7,269 nucleotides of DNA, taken from assembly GCA_002378665.1 (NCBI GenBank), contig DFSO01000047.1, positions 1 through 7,269 on the forward strand, given 5' to 3'. This document shows positions 1 through 6,430 of the stretch, piece after piece. Origin of the DNA: Loktanella sp. UBA3435. Its GTDB lineage: Bacteria; Pseudomonadota; Alphaproteobacteria; Rhodobacterales; Rhodobacteraceae. Numbering within the stretch: position 1 is the first letter of the stretch; the number at the start of each line of letters is the position of its first letter. The translations under genes were made by a program, and so were the position numbers. The notes beneath the pieces are model-generated. The model made no database searches, was not told the origin of the DNA, and was given only the letters and a program-made list of their open reading frames with translations.

Positions 1-2421
1 ATTAGCTGGCATTTGACCGAGGCCTTGATTGCGAAAAAGGCGATCAAGAAAGACACACCTGTGTCCCGCGTCGTGTTCAACGCGATCACCAAAACAGCCG
101 TGACCGAGGCGATGAAAAACCCGCGTCAAGTGGACGTGCCGCTTGTCGACGCTTATCTCGCACGCCGCGCCTTGGATTATCTCGTCGGCTTCAAACTTTC
201 CCCTGTGCTGTGGCGCAAATTGCCCGGCGCAAAATCGGCAGGCCGCGTGCAATCCGTGACCCTGCGGATCATTGTTGAGCGCGAGATGGAAATCGAAGCC
301 TTCCGCAACCAAGAATACTGGTCGGTCAAAGCCGTGCTTGAGAACCCACGCGGCGTGGCCTACGAGGCGCGCCTCACGATGCTCGCTGGTGAAAAGCTGG
401 AGAAATTCAGCATCGCCAACGCGACCCAAGCCGAATTGGCCGTGCAAGCGATCAACAGCCGAGATTTGACCGTGCACATGGTCGAAGCGAAACCCGGCTC
501 ACGCAACCCCTCCCCGCCCTTCATGACCTCGACCTTGCAGCAAGAAGCCAGTCGCAAATACGGCTTCGGCGCGCGGCAAACCATGTCGGTCGCACAGCGT
601 CTTTACGAGGCGGGCCTTATCACCTACATGCGGACCGACGGCATCGACATGGCGCCAGAGGCCGTGGTTGCATCGCGCGACGCGATTGCCGCGAAGTTTG
701 GTAAGGACTACCTGCCCACAGAGGCCCGCGTCTATAAAAACAAGGCGAAAAACGCGCAGGAAGCTCACGAATGTGTGCGCCCGACCGATCTTATGGTCTC
801 GATGGAAGACGCGAATATCTCGGACGCCGACCAGCGCAAGCTATACGATCTGATCTACAAGCGCACGATCGCCAGCCAAATGGCCGCCGCCCGTTTTGAG
901 CGCACGACTGTTGATGTCGGCTCCAAAGACGGTCAAGTCATGCTGCGTGCGAACGGCCAAGTGCAGCTATTTGACGGCTTCCTCGCGGTTTACGAGGAAG
1001 GCCGCGACGACAGCACGGACGAGGACGACAAGAAATTACCGCAGATCAATCAAGGCGAAGTTGCCAAAAAGGCCTCCGTCGATCCAGAGCAGCATTTCAC
1101 CCAACCGCCGCCCCGCTACACCGAGGCGACGCTGGTCAAGCGCATGGAAGAACTGGGCATTGGTCGTCCGTCGACATATGCGTCCATCGTCACCACGATT
1201 CAGGATCGCGGCTATGTCGAGAAAGACAAAAACCGCCTGATCCCGCAGGATAAGGGGCGTCTTGTGACGGCCTTCCTGTCGAATTACTTCAACAAATACA
1301 TCGGTTACGATTTCACTGCCGATCTGGAAAACCAGCTTGATGAAGTGAGCGCGGGCAACGCCGATTACAAAAAGGTTTTGGAGCGGTTCTGGACGGATTT
1401 CTCTGCGGCGATTGCCGAGACTGCCGACCTGCGCATCACTGAAGTCCTTGAAAAGATTAACGATGTTCTGGCGCCACACCTCTTCCCGCCATTGGAAGAC
1501 GGTGGCGATCCACGTCTTTGCCCGAATTGTGGCGAGGGGCGCTTGTCGATGCGCACTGCCCGTTCTGGCGGCGCGTTTATCGGCTGCTCCAGCTATCCAG
1601 AATGCAAATATACCCGTCCATTCGGTCCGCCAAACCCAGAAGCGGAAGCCTCCGCTATTCCACCAGAGGGGAAACTGCTTGGCACTGAAGGCGGCGACGA
1701 AATCCGTGTATTTAAGGGACGTTTTGGCCCCTATGTGCAGCGTGGCGAAGTCACCGAAGAGAATAAAAAGCCTCCACGCCAGTCCATCCCAAAGGATTGG
1801 GAGCCAGAAGATTTGGAGCTTGGACGCGCAGTCATGCTGCTGTCCCTGCCCCGCGAAATCGGCCCGCACCCTGAGGATGGCATCACCGTTTGGGCGAATA
1901 TTGGCCGTTACGGACCCTATCTGAAGCACGCGCCAAGCACGTCTGATCGTGGCGGTACCAACGCGAACTTAGAGGGGATCGACGACGTTTGGACGGTGGG
2001 TATGAACCACGCGGTTGAACTACTTGCTGCGAAGATCGCGAGCCGTGGCGCGCGCGGGCAGGCTTCTGTGCCGATCCATGAGCTGGGCGAACACCCAGAG
2101 GCGGGAGGCCCTGTCAACATCTACACGGGCAAATACGGCCCCTATGTGAAATGGGAAAAGATCAACGCGACGATCCCCGACACGATCGAGCCTGCTGACC
2201 TGACGATGGCACAAGCCGTTGATCTGATTGATGAACGCGCGGCCAAGGCGGGCAAGAAAAAGCCGGGTGCTAAAAAGGCGGCCCCTAAGAAGAAAGCGGC
2301 GGCGAAGAAGCCGGCAGCCAAAAAGCCTGCCGTAAAAAAGGCTGCTGCTAAGAAACCAGCGGCGAAAAAGGCCCCAGCCAAGAAGGCTACAGAGACGGAT
2401 GACGGCGACGTTATCGAATAG
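1..2421 (+). CDS. topA: DNA topoisomerase I (type IA), 5'-partial
   Basis: Relaxes negatively supercoiled DNA by cutting one strand through a 5'-phosphotyrosine link. The reading frame is open from base 1 and begins ISWHLTEAL, which in type IA enzymes directly follows the DxDxE metal-binding residues of the Toprim domain. About 110-120 residues are therefore missing, and the TTG at 13 is an internal Leu, not a start. The 806 residues seen include SAGRVQS (235-255), the active-site segment GLITYMRTDG with catalytic Tyr at 625-627 (E. coli Tyr319 equivalent), and GIGRPSTYASI (about 1156-1188). A four-cysteine zinc ribbon follows, with Cys codons at 1519, 1528, 1585 and 1603. Three C-terminal repeats centred on GPYV/GPYL lie near 1711, 1903 and 2128. 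The protein ends in a Lys/Ala-rich tail and an acidic tip. A single zinc ribbon plus cysteine-free repeats, rather than the several ribbons of E. coli, fits alphaproteobacteria. Identification is secure. Confidence 0.97.
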   Translation: MSWHLTEALIAKKAIKKDTPVSRVVFNAITKTAVTEAMKNPRQVDVPLVDAYLARRALDYLVGFKLSPVLWRKLPGAKSAGRVQSVTLRIIVEREMEIEAFRNQEYWSVKAVLENPRGVAYEARLTMLAGEKLEKFSIANATQAELAVQAINSRDLTVHMVEAKPGSRNPSPPFMTSTLQQEASRKYGFGARQTMSVAQRLYEAGLITYMRTDGIDMAPEAVVASRDAIAAKFGKDYLPTEARVYKNKAKNAQEAHECVRPTDLMVSMEDANISDADQRKLYDLIYKRTIASQMAAARFERTTVDVGSKDGQVMLRANGQVQLFDGFLAVYEEGRDDSTDEDDKKLPQINQGEVAKKASVDPEQHFTQPPPRYTEATLVKRMEELGIGRPSTYASIVTTIQDRGYVEKDKNRLIPQDKGRLVTAFLSNYFNKYIGYDFTADLENQLDEVSAGNADYKKVLERFWTDFSAAIAETADLRITEVLEKINDVLAPHLFPPLEDGGDPRLCPNCGEGRLSMRTARSGGAFIGCSSYPECKYTRPFGPPNPEAEASAIPPEGKLLGTEGGDEIRVFKGRFGPYVQRGEVTEENKKPPRQSIPKDWEPEDLELGRAVMLLSLPREIGPHPEDGITVWANIGRYGPYLKHAPSTSDRGGTNANLEGIDDVWTVGMNHAVELLAAKIASRGARGQASVPIHELGEHPEAGGPVNIYTGKYGPYVKWEKINATIPDTIEPADLTMAQAVDLIDERAAKAGKKKPGAKKAAPKKKAAAKKPAAKKPAVKKAAAKKPAAKKAPAKKATETDDGDVIE
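2254..2388 (+). repeat. Lys/Ala/Pro-rich repetitive C-terminal tail of TopA
   Basis: About 45 codons encode a low-complexity tail of imperfect four- to five-residue units such as PAAKK, PAVKK, AAAKK and APAKK, followed by an acidic end (TETDDGDVIE). Both AAA and AAG are used for Lys and several codons for Ala, so the repeat is at the protein level rather than a recent DNA duplication. Basic tails of this kind are common on alphaproteobacterial and actinobacterial TopA, where they are thought to help hold DNA or contact RNA polymerase. That role is inferred here. Confidence 0.8.
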
Positions 2422-2445
2422 GTTCGCCGCAGCGCAGCACAGTGA

Positions 2446-2474
2446 TTGACATTGCCCGCATCCCCCATCAGGGT
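2446..2474 (+). promoter_or_regulatory. Weak candidate promoter for scoAB
   Basis: An exact TTGACA (2446-2451) lies 52 bases before the scoA ATG. At 17-base spacing the -10 position would be CAGGGT (2469-2474), a poor match to TATAAT. Some alphaproteobacterial promoters tolerate a weak -10 when the -35 is strong, so the site is listed. It overlaps the hairpin at 2453-2483 and may be chance. Confidence 0.22.
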
Positions 2475-2483
2475 TTGCGGGCA
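2453..2483 (+). terminator. Probable rho-independent terminator after topA
   Basis: TGCCCGCA (2453-2460) and TGCGGGCA (2476-2483) form a perfect 8-bp stem. The loop can fold further by pairing CCC (2464-2466) with GGG (2471-2473) around ATCA. The T-rich stretch TTTCATTTCT follows directly. It starts 31 bases after the topA stop and ends 20 bases before scoA, as expected for a terminator separating the two. The T run is interrupted, so read-through is possible. Confidence 0.6.
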
Positions 2484-2503
2484 TTTCATTTCTGGGGAGC
2501 CTC

Positions 2504-3199
2504 ATGAAAAAGATTTATCCAAATGCCGCCGCCGCCCTCGACGGGTTGTTGCATGACGGCATGTTCATCGCGGCAGGCGGCTTTGGCCTGTGCGGTATTC
2601 CAGAGCTTTTGCTTTCTGCGATCAAAGACGCTGGCACGAAAGACCTCACATTTGCGTCCAATAACGCGGGCGTTGACGACTTTGGCATCGGCATTCTGTT
2701 GCAGACCAAACAGGTCAAAAAGATGATCTCGTCCTATGTGGGCGAGAACGCGGAATTCATGCGCCAGTATCTGTCGGGCGAGCTTGAGCTGGAGTTCAAC
2801 CCGCAAGGCACTTTGGCCGAGCGGATGCGCGCGGGTGGCTGTGGTATCCCCGGTTTTTATACGAAAACAGGCGTTGGTACCGTGATTGCCGACGGCAAAG
2901 AACACAAAGATTTCAATGGTGAAACCTACATCATGGAAGAAGGCATCTTTGCCGATCTGGCCATCGTGAAGGCGTGGAAAGCGGATGAGACAGGTAACCT
3001 GATCTTCCGCAAAACCGCCCGCAACTTTAATCCACCTGCGGCCATGTGCGGCAAGGTTTGCGTTGTTGAGGTCGAGGAAATCTTGCCAACGGGTTCGCTT
3101 GACCCCGACCACATCCACCTGCCCGGCATCTATGTGCATCGCATTATTCAAGGTGATCATGAAAAGCGCATCGAGCAACGCACAGTAAGGAAATCATAA
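2504..3199 (+). CDS. scoA: Succinyl-CoA:3-ketoacid (3-oxoacid) CoA-transferase subunit A
   Basis: Alpha subunit of the family I CoA-transferase that moves CoA from succinyl-CoA to acetoacetate, giving acetoacetyl-CoA and succinate in ketone-body and polyhydroxybutyrate use. The 231-residue product has the family signature DGMFIAAGGFGLCGIP at residues 18-33. Segments NNAGVDDFGIG, SSYVGENAEF, GTLAERMRAGG, KAWKADETGN, RKTARNFNPP and VVEVEEI closely resemble the N-terminal half of mitochondrial SCOT (OXCT1). The end IYVHRIIQG also fits SCOT better than AtoD-type acetate transferases. The length is normal for a bacterial A subunit. The ATG at 2504 is preceded by GGGGAG (2494-2499), four bases away, slightly close but usable. 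The next gene overlaps the stop by one base. Substrate preference (acetoacetate versus another 3-oxoacid such as 3-oxoadipate) is inferred from resemblance. Confidence 0.95.
   Translation: MKKIYPNAAAALDGLLHDGMFIAAGGFGLCGIPELLLSAIKDAGTKDLTFASNNAGVDDFGIGILLQTKQVKKMISSYVGENAEFMRQYLSGELELEFNPQGTLAERMRAGGCGIPGFYTKTGVGTVIADGKEHKDFNGETYIMEEGIFADLAIVKAWKADETGNLIFRKTARNFNPPAAMCGKVCVVEVEEILPTGSLDPDHIHLPGIYVHRIIQGDHEKRIEQRTVRKS
3187..3192 (+). promoter_or_regulatory. Ribosome binding site and TAATG coupling for scoB
   Basis: AAGGAA lies within the last codons of scoA, six bases before the scoB ATG at 3199. The scoA stop TAA (3197-3199) shares its last A with that ATG. The arrangement fixes the scoB start and suggests that ribosomes finishing scoA reinitiate on scoB, keeping the two subunits at equal levels. 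Confidence 0.75.
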
Positions 3200-3822
3200 T
3201 GTGGGATCGTGATCAAATGGCGGCGCGTGCTGCGCTGGAACTCGAAGACGGCACCTATGTGAACCTTGGCATCGGCATCCCGACGCTGGTGTCCAACTAC
3301 ATCCCCGAGGGTGTTGAGGTGACGTTGCAGTCCGAAAACGGGATGTTGGGCATGGGCCCCTTCCCGACCGAGGAAAACATCGACGCTGACCTGATCAACG
3401 CGGGCAAGCAGACGATTACCGAACTGCCGCAGACCGCGTATTTCGACAGTGCGCAGTCCTTTGGCATGATCCGTGGCGGCAAGATTGCCATGGCGATTTT
3501 GGGCGCAATGGAAGTGGCAGAAAACGGCGATCTGGCGAACTGGATGATTCCAGGTAAACTGGTCAAGGGCATGGGCGGCGCGATGGATCTTGTGGCTGGC
3601 GTACGCCGCGTGGTCGTCGTGATGGATCACACGTCCAAGCATGGCGACAGCAAGGTTCTCAAGGCCTGCACATTGCCTTTGACGGGCAAAGCTGTGGTTG
3701 ACCGCATCGTCACAAACCTTGGTGTTTTGGATGTTGTCGAGGGTGGCCTACGGATCGTCGAGACAGCCGAAGGCGTGACCGAGCAGGAACTGCGCGACGC
3801 GACAGAAGCGACAATCGTTTAA
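3199..3822 (+). CDS. scoB: Succinyl-CoA:3-ketoacid (3-oxoacid) CoA-transferase subunit B
   Basis: Beta subunit, carrying the catalytic residue of the CoA-transferase. The family signature LQSENGMLG contains Glu46 (codon 3334-3336), the residue that forms the glutamyl-CoA thioester intermediate and matches the active-site Glu of mitochondrial SCOT. Other conserved blocks are NLGIGIPTLVSNYI (residues 22-35), DADLINAGKQT, FGMIRGG, LGAMEV, DLANWMIPGK, VKGMGGAMDLV and CTLPLTGK, all very like the C-terminal half of human OXCT1. The 207-residue length is normal for a B subunit. It is coupled to scoA by the TAATG overlap, and the two chains presumably form an A2B2 cytoplasmic enzyme feeding acetoacetyl-CoA to thiolase. 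No thiolase or 3-hydroxybutyrate dehydrogenase gene is in the window. Confidence 0.96.
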   Translation: MWDRDQMAARAALELEDGTYVNLGIGIPTLVSNYIPEGVEVTLQSENGMLGMGPFPTEENIDADLINAGKQTITELPQTAYFDSAQSFGMIRGGKIAMAILGAMEVAENGDLANWMIPGKLVKGMGGAMDLVAGVRRVVVVMDHTSKHGDSKVLKACTLPLTGKAVVDRIVTNLGVLDVVEGGLRIVETAEGVTEQELRDATEATIV

Positions 3823-3828
3823 GAAAAT

Positions 3829-3853
3829 CGCGGGTCCATCACTTGGGCCCGCG
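3829..3853 (-). terminator. Terminator between convergent operons, best for the minus strand
   Basis: CGCGGGTCC (3829-3837) pairs with GGGCCCGCG (3845-3853) over nine positions, eight Watson-Crick and one G-T/G-U, around a 7-base loop. Read on the minus strand the stem is followed by ATTTTCTTAA, a reasonable T-run, and it begins two bases after the stop of the minus-strand SDR gene. Read on the plus strand, six bases after the scoB stop, it is followed by CCTCACCTG with no T-run. It is therefore a good minus-strand terminator and at best a weak one for scoAB. Confidence 0.65.
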
Positions 3854-3855
3854 CC

Positions 3856-4614
3856 TCACCTGTCCCTGATTTTTCGCTCCATCAGACGCTGAAACAGTCG
3901 CGGCGACAGGCTATTGATCCACCAAGACAGCATGGCTACCCGCCCGACGGGGATGAAAGCTTTGCCCCTTTCCACCCCGCGCAAGATCACTTCGGCGGCG
4001 GCGTTCGTACTCATATAATCCAGCCCATCTTTCGCCGATCCGGGTCTTGCGGTCCCGTCATCGCGCCGCTGCTCGTTGCCGATATTCGTCGCGATAAAGC
4101 TGGGGGCCGCGATCATTGTACGCACGCCAAAGGGCGCTTCCTCTGATCTGAGCGAGGCAAAGAAACCTTCTAACGCGTGTTTGGATGCGGCATAGGCCGT
4201 GCGATGAAAAAGCGGCGAAAATCCTGCGACAGAGCTAATCGCGAGATGGCTTCCCCTGCTTTTCCGCAAGGGCTGCACAAAATACCGCGCGAAATTCACC
4301 GCAGAAAAGTAATTGATTTCAAACACTTTTCGATGCGTAACGTCGTTTGTCTCTATGAGGGCACCAATCTGCGTGATCCCTGCATTATAGACAACCAGAT
4401 CAACCGAGGGGCGCATTTCGATGACCGTGGCGCTGATTGCAGCCAGTGCATCGCCATCGGTCAAATCGACTTTAATCGGCGTCTGCAATTCATTGTGGGC
4501 CAATCCCGTCACGTCGATATCGAGCAGAACCGTGTGATACCCGCGCCCCTGTAGACCAGCGGCCAAAGCACGCCCCAACCCGCCGTTTCCGCCCGTGATC
4601 ACAGCCGTTTTCAC
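3856..4614 (-). CDS. Classical short-chain dehydrogenase/reductase (SDR)
   Basis: A NAD(P)-dependent oxidoreductase that interconverts an alcohol and a ketone on an unknown substrate. The 252-residue length is typical of classical SDRs. The Rossmann motif TGGNGGLG is at residues 7-14, an acidic residue ends the second strand (LLDID, Asp32; usually favours NAD(H) over NADP(H)), and NAG is at 77-79. The catalytic set is Asn101, Ser128, Tyr141 and Lys145 (YAASK). The C-terminus (about residues 217-252) is hydrophobic then basic, with MLSWWINSL, which could allow peripheral membrane contact. GTG at 4614 is chosen as start: it overlaps the preceding stop as GTGA, has GAGG seven bases upstream, and gives the usual N-terminus MKTAVITGG. 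A longer frame from GTG at 4635 would add seven residues. It is the last gene of the operon. The family is certain; the substrate is unknown. Confidence 0.93.
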   Translation of the reverse strand: MKTAVITGGNGGLGRALAAGLQGRGYHTVLLDIDVTGLAHNELQTPIKVDLTDGDALAAISATVIEMRPSVDLVVYNAGITQIGALIETNDVTHRKVFEINYFSAVNFARYFVQPLRKSRGSHLAISSVAGFSPLFHRTAYAASKHALEGFFASLRSEEAPFGVRTMIAAPSFIATNIGNEQRRDDGTARPGSAKDGLDYMSTNAAAEVILRGVERGKAFIPVGRVAMLSWWINSLSPRLFQRLMERKIRDR

Positions 4615-5540
4615 AGGCCCGCCTCGCGGCACCACAGGTCAAACACCTCCGCTGACGTCAGCTCTGGCACATAACCGAATTGCGTTTTGAGCGCATCATT
4701 GGCCAACACAGGACGATACTGCAAAAATCGTACCTGCTCTGGGCCGTATTGAGAGAGGCCTAAGGGTTTTGCCACTGCAAGGGCCGCTTTTAAGACCCAA
4801 GTAGGCAATCGCAAAATCGGCTTACCCAAACGTGCTGCCAGCTCAGTAACCCCCAACGCCCCATCGCCCGCAACGTTGAAAATTCCAGTAGGGCCATCGG
4901 TGGCAGCACGCGCCAAAATCTTGGCGAGGTCTTTTGTCCAAATGAAGACAAAGGGGCTTTCTGCCCCCTGCACAGCCAGCAACTTCTGCCTGCGAAACAA
5001 CGCCGTGATCTGGTTCTCGGTGCCTGCACCCAGCACGGTGCCCACCCTCAAAACGACCTGCTCAAGTTGCGGCGCGGTCTCGCGGGCTGTGGTCAGCATC
5101 TCTTCCACTTGGCGCTTGTGATCGGCGTAGGGGAATTCAGGGTTGCCGCGACATGGATCGCCTTCACGCAATGGCACAGGGTTGTCGGCGTGATAGCCGT
5201 AGGCCGCCCCCGAACTTGTCACCACAATCCGCCGAACACCGTGTTTGATCGCGGCCGTCAGCATGTTTTGCGTGCCCGTGACATCGACGGCAAAAGCGGC
5301 CTCGCGCCCCATGCCTTTGTGCGGTGTCACGATGGACGCCAGATGAACGATCACGTCTGGTCGGACCTGTGCGATCACACGGTCTGGGTCGTCGCGGGTC
5401 ACATCCATGCGGTGGAATTCAATGCCGTCAGGCAGACCCTTATTGGTCAGATCCGTAGCAATCACGTTTTGCCCCGTCATCTCGGCCAACAGCGCGCGGC
5501 CGATCATGCCTGCGGCCCCTGTAATCAAAATGCGGGTCAT
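4611..5540 (-). CDS. NAD-dependent epimerase/dehydratase family protein (extended SDR)
   Basis: An extended-SDR oxidoreductase of 309 residues. Members act on nucleotide sugars, 3-beta-hydroxysteroids, flavonoids or other alcohols, so the fold alone does not give the substrate. Visible are TGAAGMIG (residues 7-14) for the dinucleotide, Asp30 at the end of strand 2 (ATDL, suggesting NAD), VHLAS (65-69), TSSGAAYG (108-115) with the active-site Ser, and the catalytic YADHK pair Tyr138/Lys142. The C-terminal part holds FNVAGDGALGVTELA, resembling the substrate-side region of uncharacterised NAD-dependent epimerase family proteins. No sugar-nucleotide partner genes are nearby, which argues against a surface-polysaccharide role. 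ATG 5540 is chosen because it overlaps the upstream stop as ATGA and has AAAGG seven bases before it; a frame from 5600 would add 20 residues inside the transporter gene. Its stop overlaps the next gene as GTGA. Confidence 0.93.
   Translation of the reverse strand: MTRILITGAAGMIGRALLAEMTGQNVIATDLTNKGLPDGIEFHRMDVTRDDPDRVIAQVRPDVIVHLASIVTPHKGMGREAAFAVDVTGTQNMLTAAIKHGVRRIVVTSSGAAYGYHADNPVPLREGDPCRGNPEFPYADHKRQVEEMLTTARETAPQLEQVVLRVGTVLGAGTENQITALFRRQKLLAVQGAESPFVFIWTKDLAKILARAATDGPTGIFNVAGDGALGVTELAARLGKPILRLPTWVLKAALAVAKPLGLSQYGPEQVRFLQYRPVLANDALKTQFGYVPELTSAEVFDLWCREAGL
4622..4625 (-). promoter_or_regulatory. Ribosome binding site deciding the SDR start
   Basis: In minus-strand sense GAGG (4625-4622) sits seven bases before GTG 4614, inside the last codons of the epimerase gene. 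With the GTGA stop/start overlap this supports GTG 4614 over the upstream GTG codons at 4635 and 4632. Confidence 0.6.
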
Positions 5541-6430
5541 CGTGCGGCCTTTGAGCGGGACATCAGCGTGGCAACTATGATCCCCGAAATTGCGTGCCAA
5601 ATACCCCAGAATGCGGCGACAATGGCCATGCCACCCAGCCCACCAAAGAAGGTAAAGATCAGCACAAGGCCAAGACCGGAGTTCTGGATGCCCGTCTCGA
5701 TTGTAACCGCACGACGGTCAAAATTGGAAAGCTTAGCGAGTGTCGAAATCGCGTAGCCCCCACAAAAAGCCAGCGCATTGTGAGCAATCACGAGACCCGC
5801 AATAACGCCTGCAAAATCAAGAAAGTAGCTCCAGTTCGCCGCAATCGCCAACACGACAAACGCCACAAAAATACCCATTGAAAGCCACTGCAATGGCTTG
5901 CGTAATCTGGCGGTCAGGGCTGGCTTTTTCGCATTGAGCAAGACCCCAAGGATCAGCGGCAAGATCAACATGAACCCCACAGTGATCGCCACGGACATGG
6001 GGTCAATCGCGGTGTCTTGCAGGATCGCGCGGGTCGGCGCATAGAGCCTGCCCCAGAGCGCGATATTGAGCGGTGTGAGGAAAATCGCAGCCACCGTCGC
6101 GATGGCGGTCATCAAGACGGAAAGCGCCGCATTTCCACCTGCACGCTGGGTGATAAAATTCGAGATATTGCCCCCCGGACAGGCGGCAACAAGGATCAGG
6201 CCCAGCGCGATGGAGGCCTGCGGCGTAGTGGCGAGGATGAGAAAGAACGTCAGAACGGGCAGCACGACGAACTGCGAGAACAGTCCAACAAGCACGGGTT
6301 TTGGTGCACGCAGCAACCTGCGGAAATCGTCTGGCATCAAGTCAATCGCGACCGAGAACATGACCACCGCGAGAATGCCGTTGAGCAGCAGCGAATTGGG
6401 GCTGAAATTCAGGGCGACATCATCATTCAT
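5537..6430 (-). CDS. Bile acid:sodium symporter (BASS/SBF) family transporter
   Basis: An inner-membrane protein of 297 residues that probably couples inward sodium flow to uptake of an organic anion. About nine or ten hydrophobic segments are visible (near 12-30, 43-65, 70-88, 102-124, 145-166, 181-199, 205-230, 242-262, 267-290). The family motifs ACPGGNISN (83-91) and IETGIQNSG (244-252) are intact. By spacing, the residues known to bind the two sodium ions in bacterial ASBT structures are all here: Gln53, Ser90, Asn91, Ser104, Thr108, Glu245 and Gln249. ATG 6430 is chosen because it overlaps the upstream stop as ATGA and follows AAAGGGGG by six bases; a GTG at 6460 would add ten charged residues. 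Despite the family name, bacterial members carry pantoate, pyruvate-like and other acids, so bile acid itself is not implied. It shares an operon with three oxidoreductases, suggesting it carries their substrate or product. Confidence 0.94.
   Translation of the reverse strand: MNDDVALNFSPNSLLLNGILAVVMFSVAIDLMPDDFRRLLRAPKPVLVGLFSQFVVLPVLTFFLILATTPQASIALGLILVAACPGGNISNFITQRAGGNAALSVLMTAIATVAAIFLTPLNIALWGRLYAPTRAILQDTAIDPMSVAITVGFMLILPLILGVLLNAKKPALTARLRKPLQWLSMGIFVAFVVLAIAANWSYFLDFAGVIAGLVIAHNALAFCGGYAISTLAKLSNFDRRAVTIETGIQNSGLGLVLIFTFFGGLGGMAIVAAFWGIWHAISGIIVATLMSRSKAAR
5548..5552 (-). promoter_or_regulatory. Ribosome binding site deciding the epimerase start
   Basis: In minus-strand sense AAAGG (5552-5548) precedes ATG 5540 by seven bases and lies in the last codons of the transporter gene. 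Together with the ATGA overlap it fixes the start that gives MTRILITGAAG. Confidence 0.65.

Noticed and set aside
13..15. TTG as a start codon for topA
   Set aside because: The frame is open to base 1 and the residues before it (ISWH) belong to the conserved post-Toprim segment, so the gene starts outside the window.
1036..1929. A 297-codon open frame on the minus strand within topA
   Set aside because: It lies wholly opposite a strongly conserved coding frame, has no recognisable motif, and its composition looks like the complement of topA codons. Long antisense frames are common in GC-rich genes.
2254..2388. Repetitive DNA as a possible satellite or CRISPR-like array
   Set aside because: The units vary at the base level, stay in frame and encode the Lys/Ala tail of TopA, so the repeat is protein-driven.
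2486..3178. A 230-codon minus-strand open frame opposite scoA
   Set aside because: It mirrors scoA almost exactly, has no family resemblance, and scoA is unmistakable.
5541..5600. A 20-residue N-terminal extension of the epimerase
   Set aside because: It overlaps the transporter gene by 60 bases, does not resemble a signal peptide, and the ATG at 5540 has a better ribosome site and gives a canonical Rossmann N-terminus.
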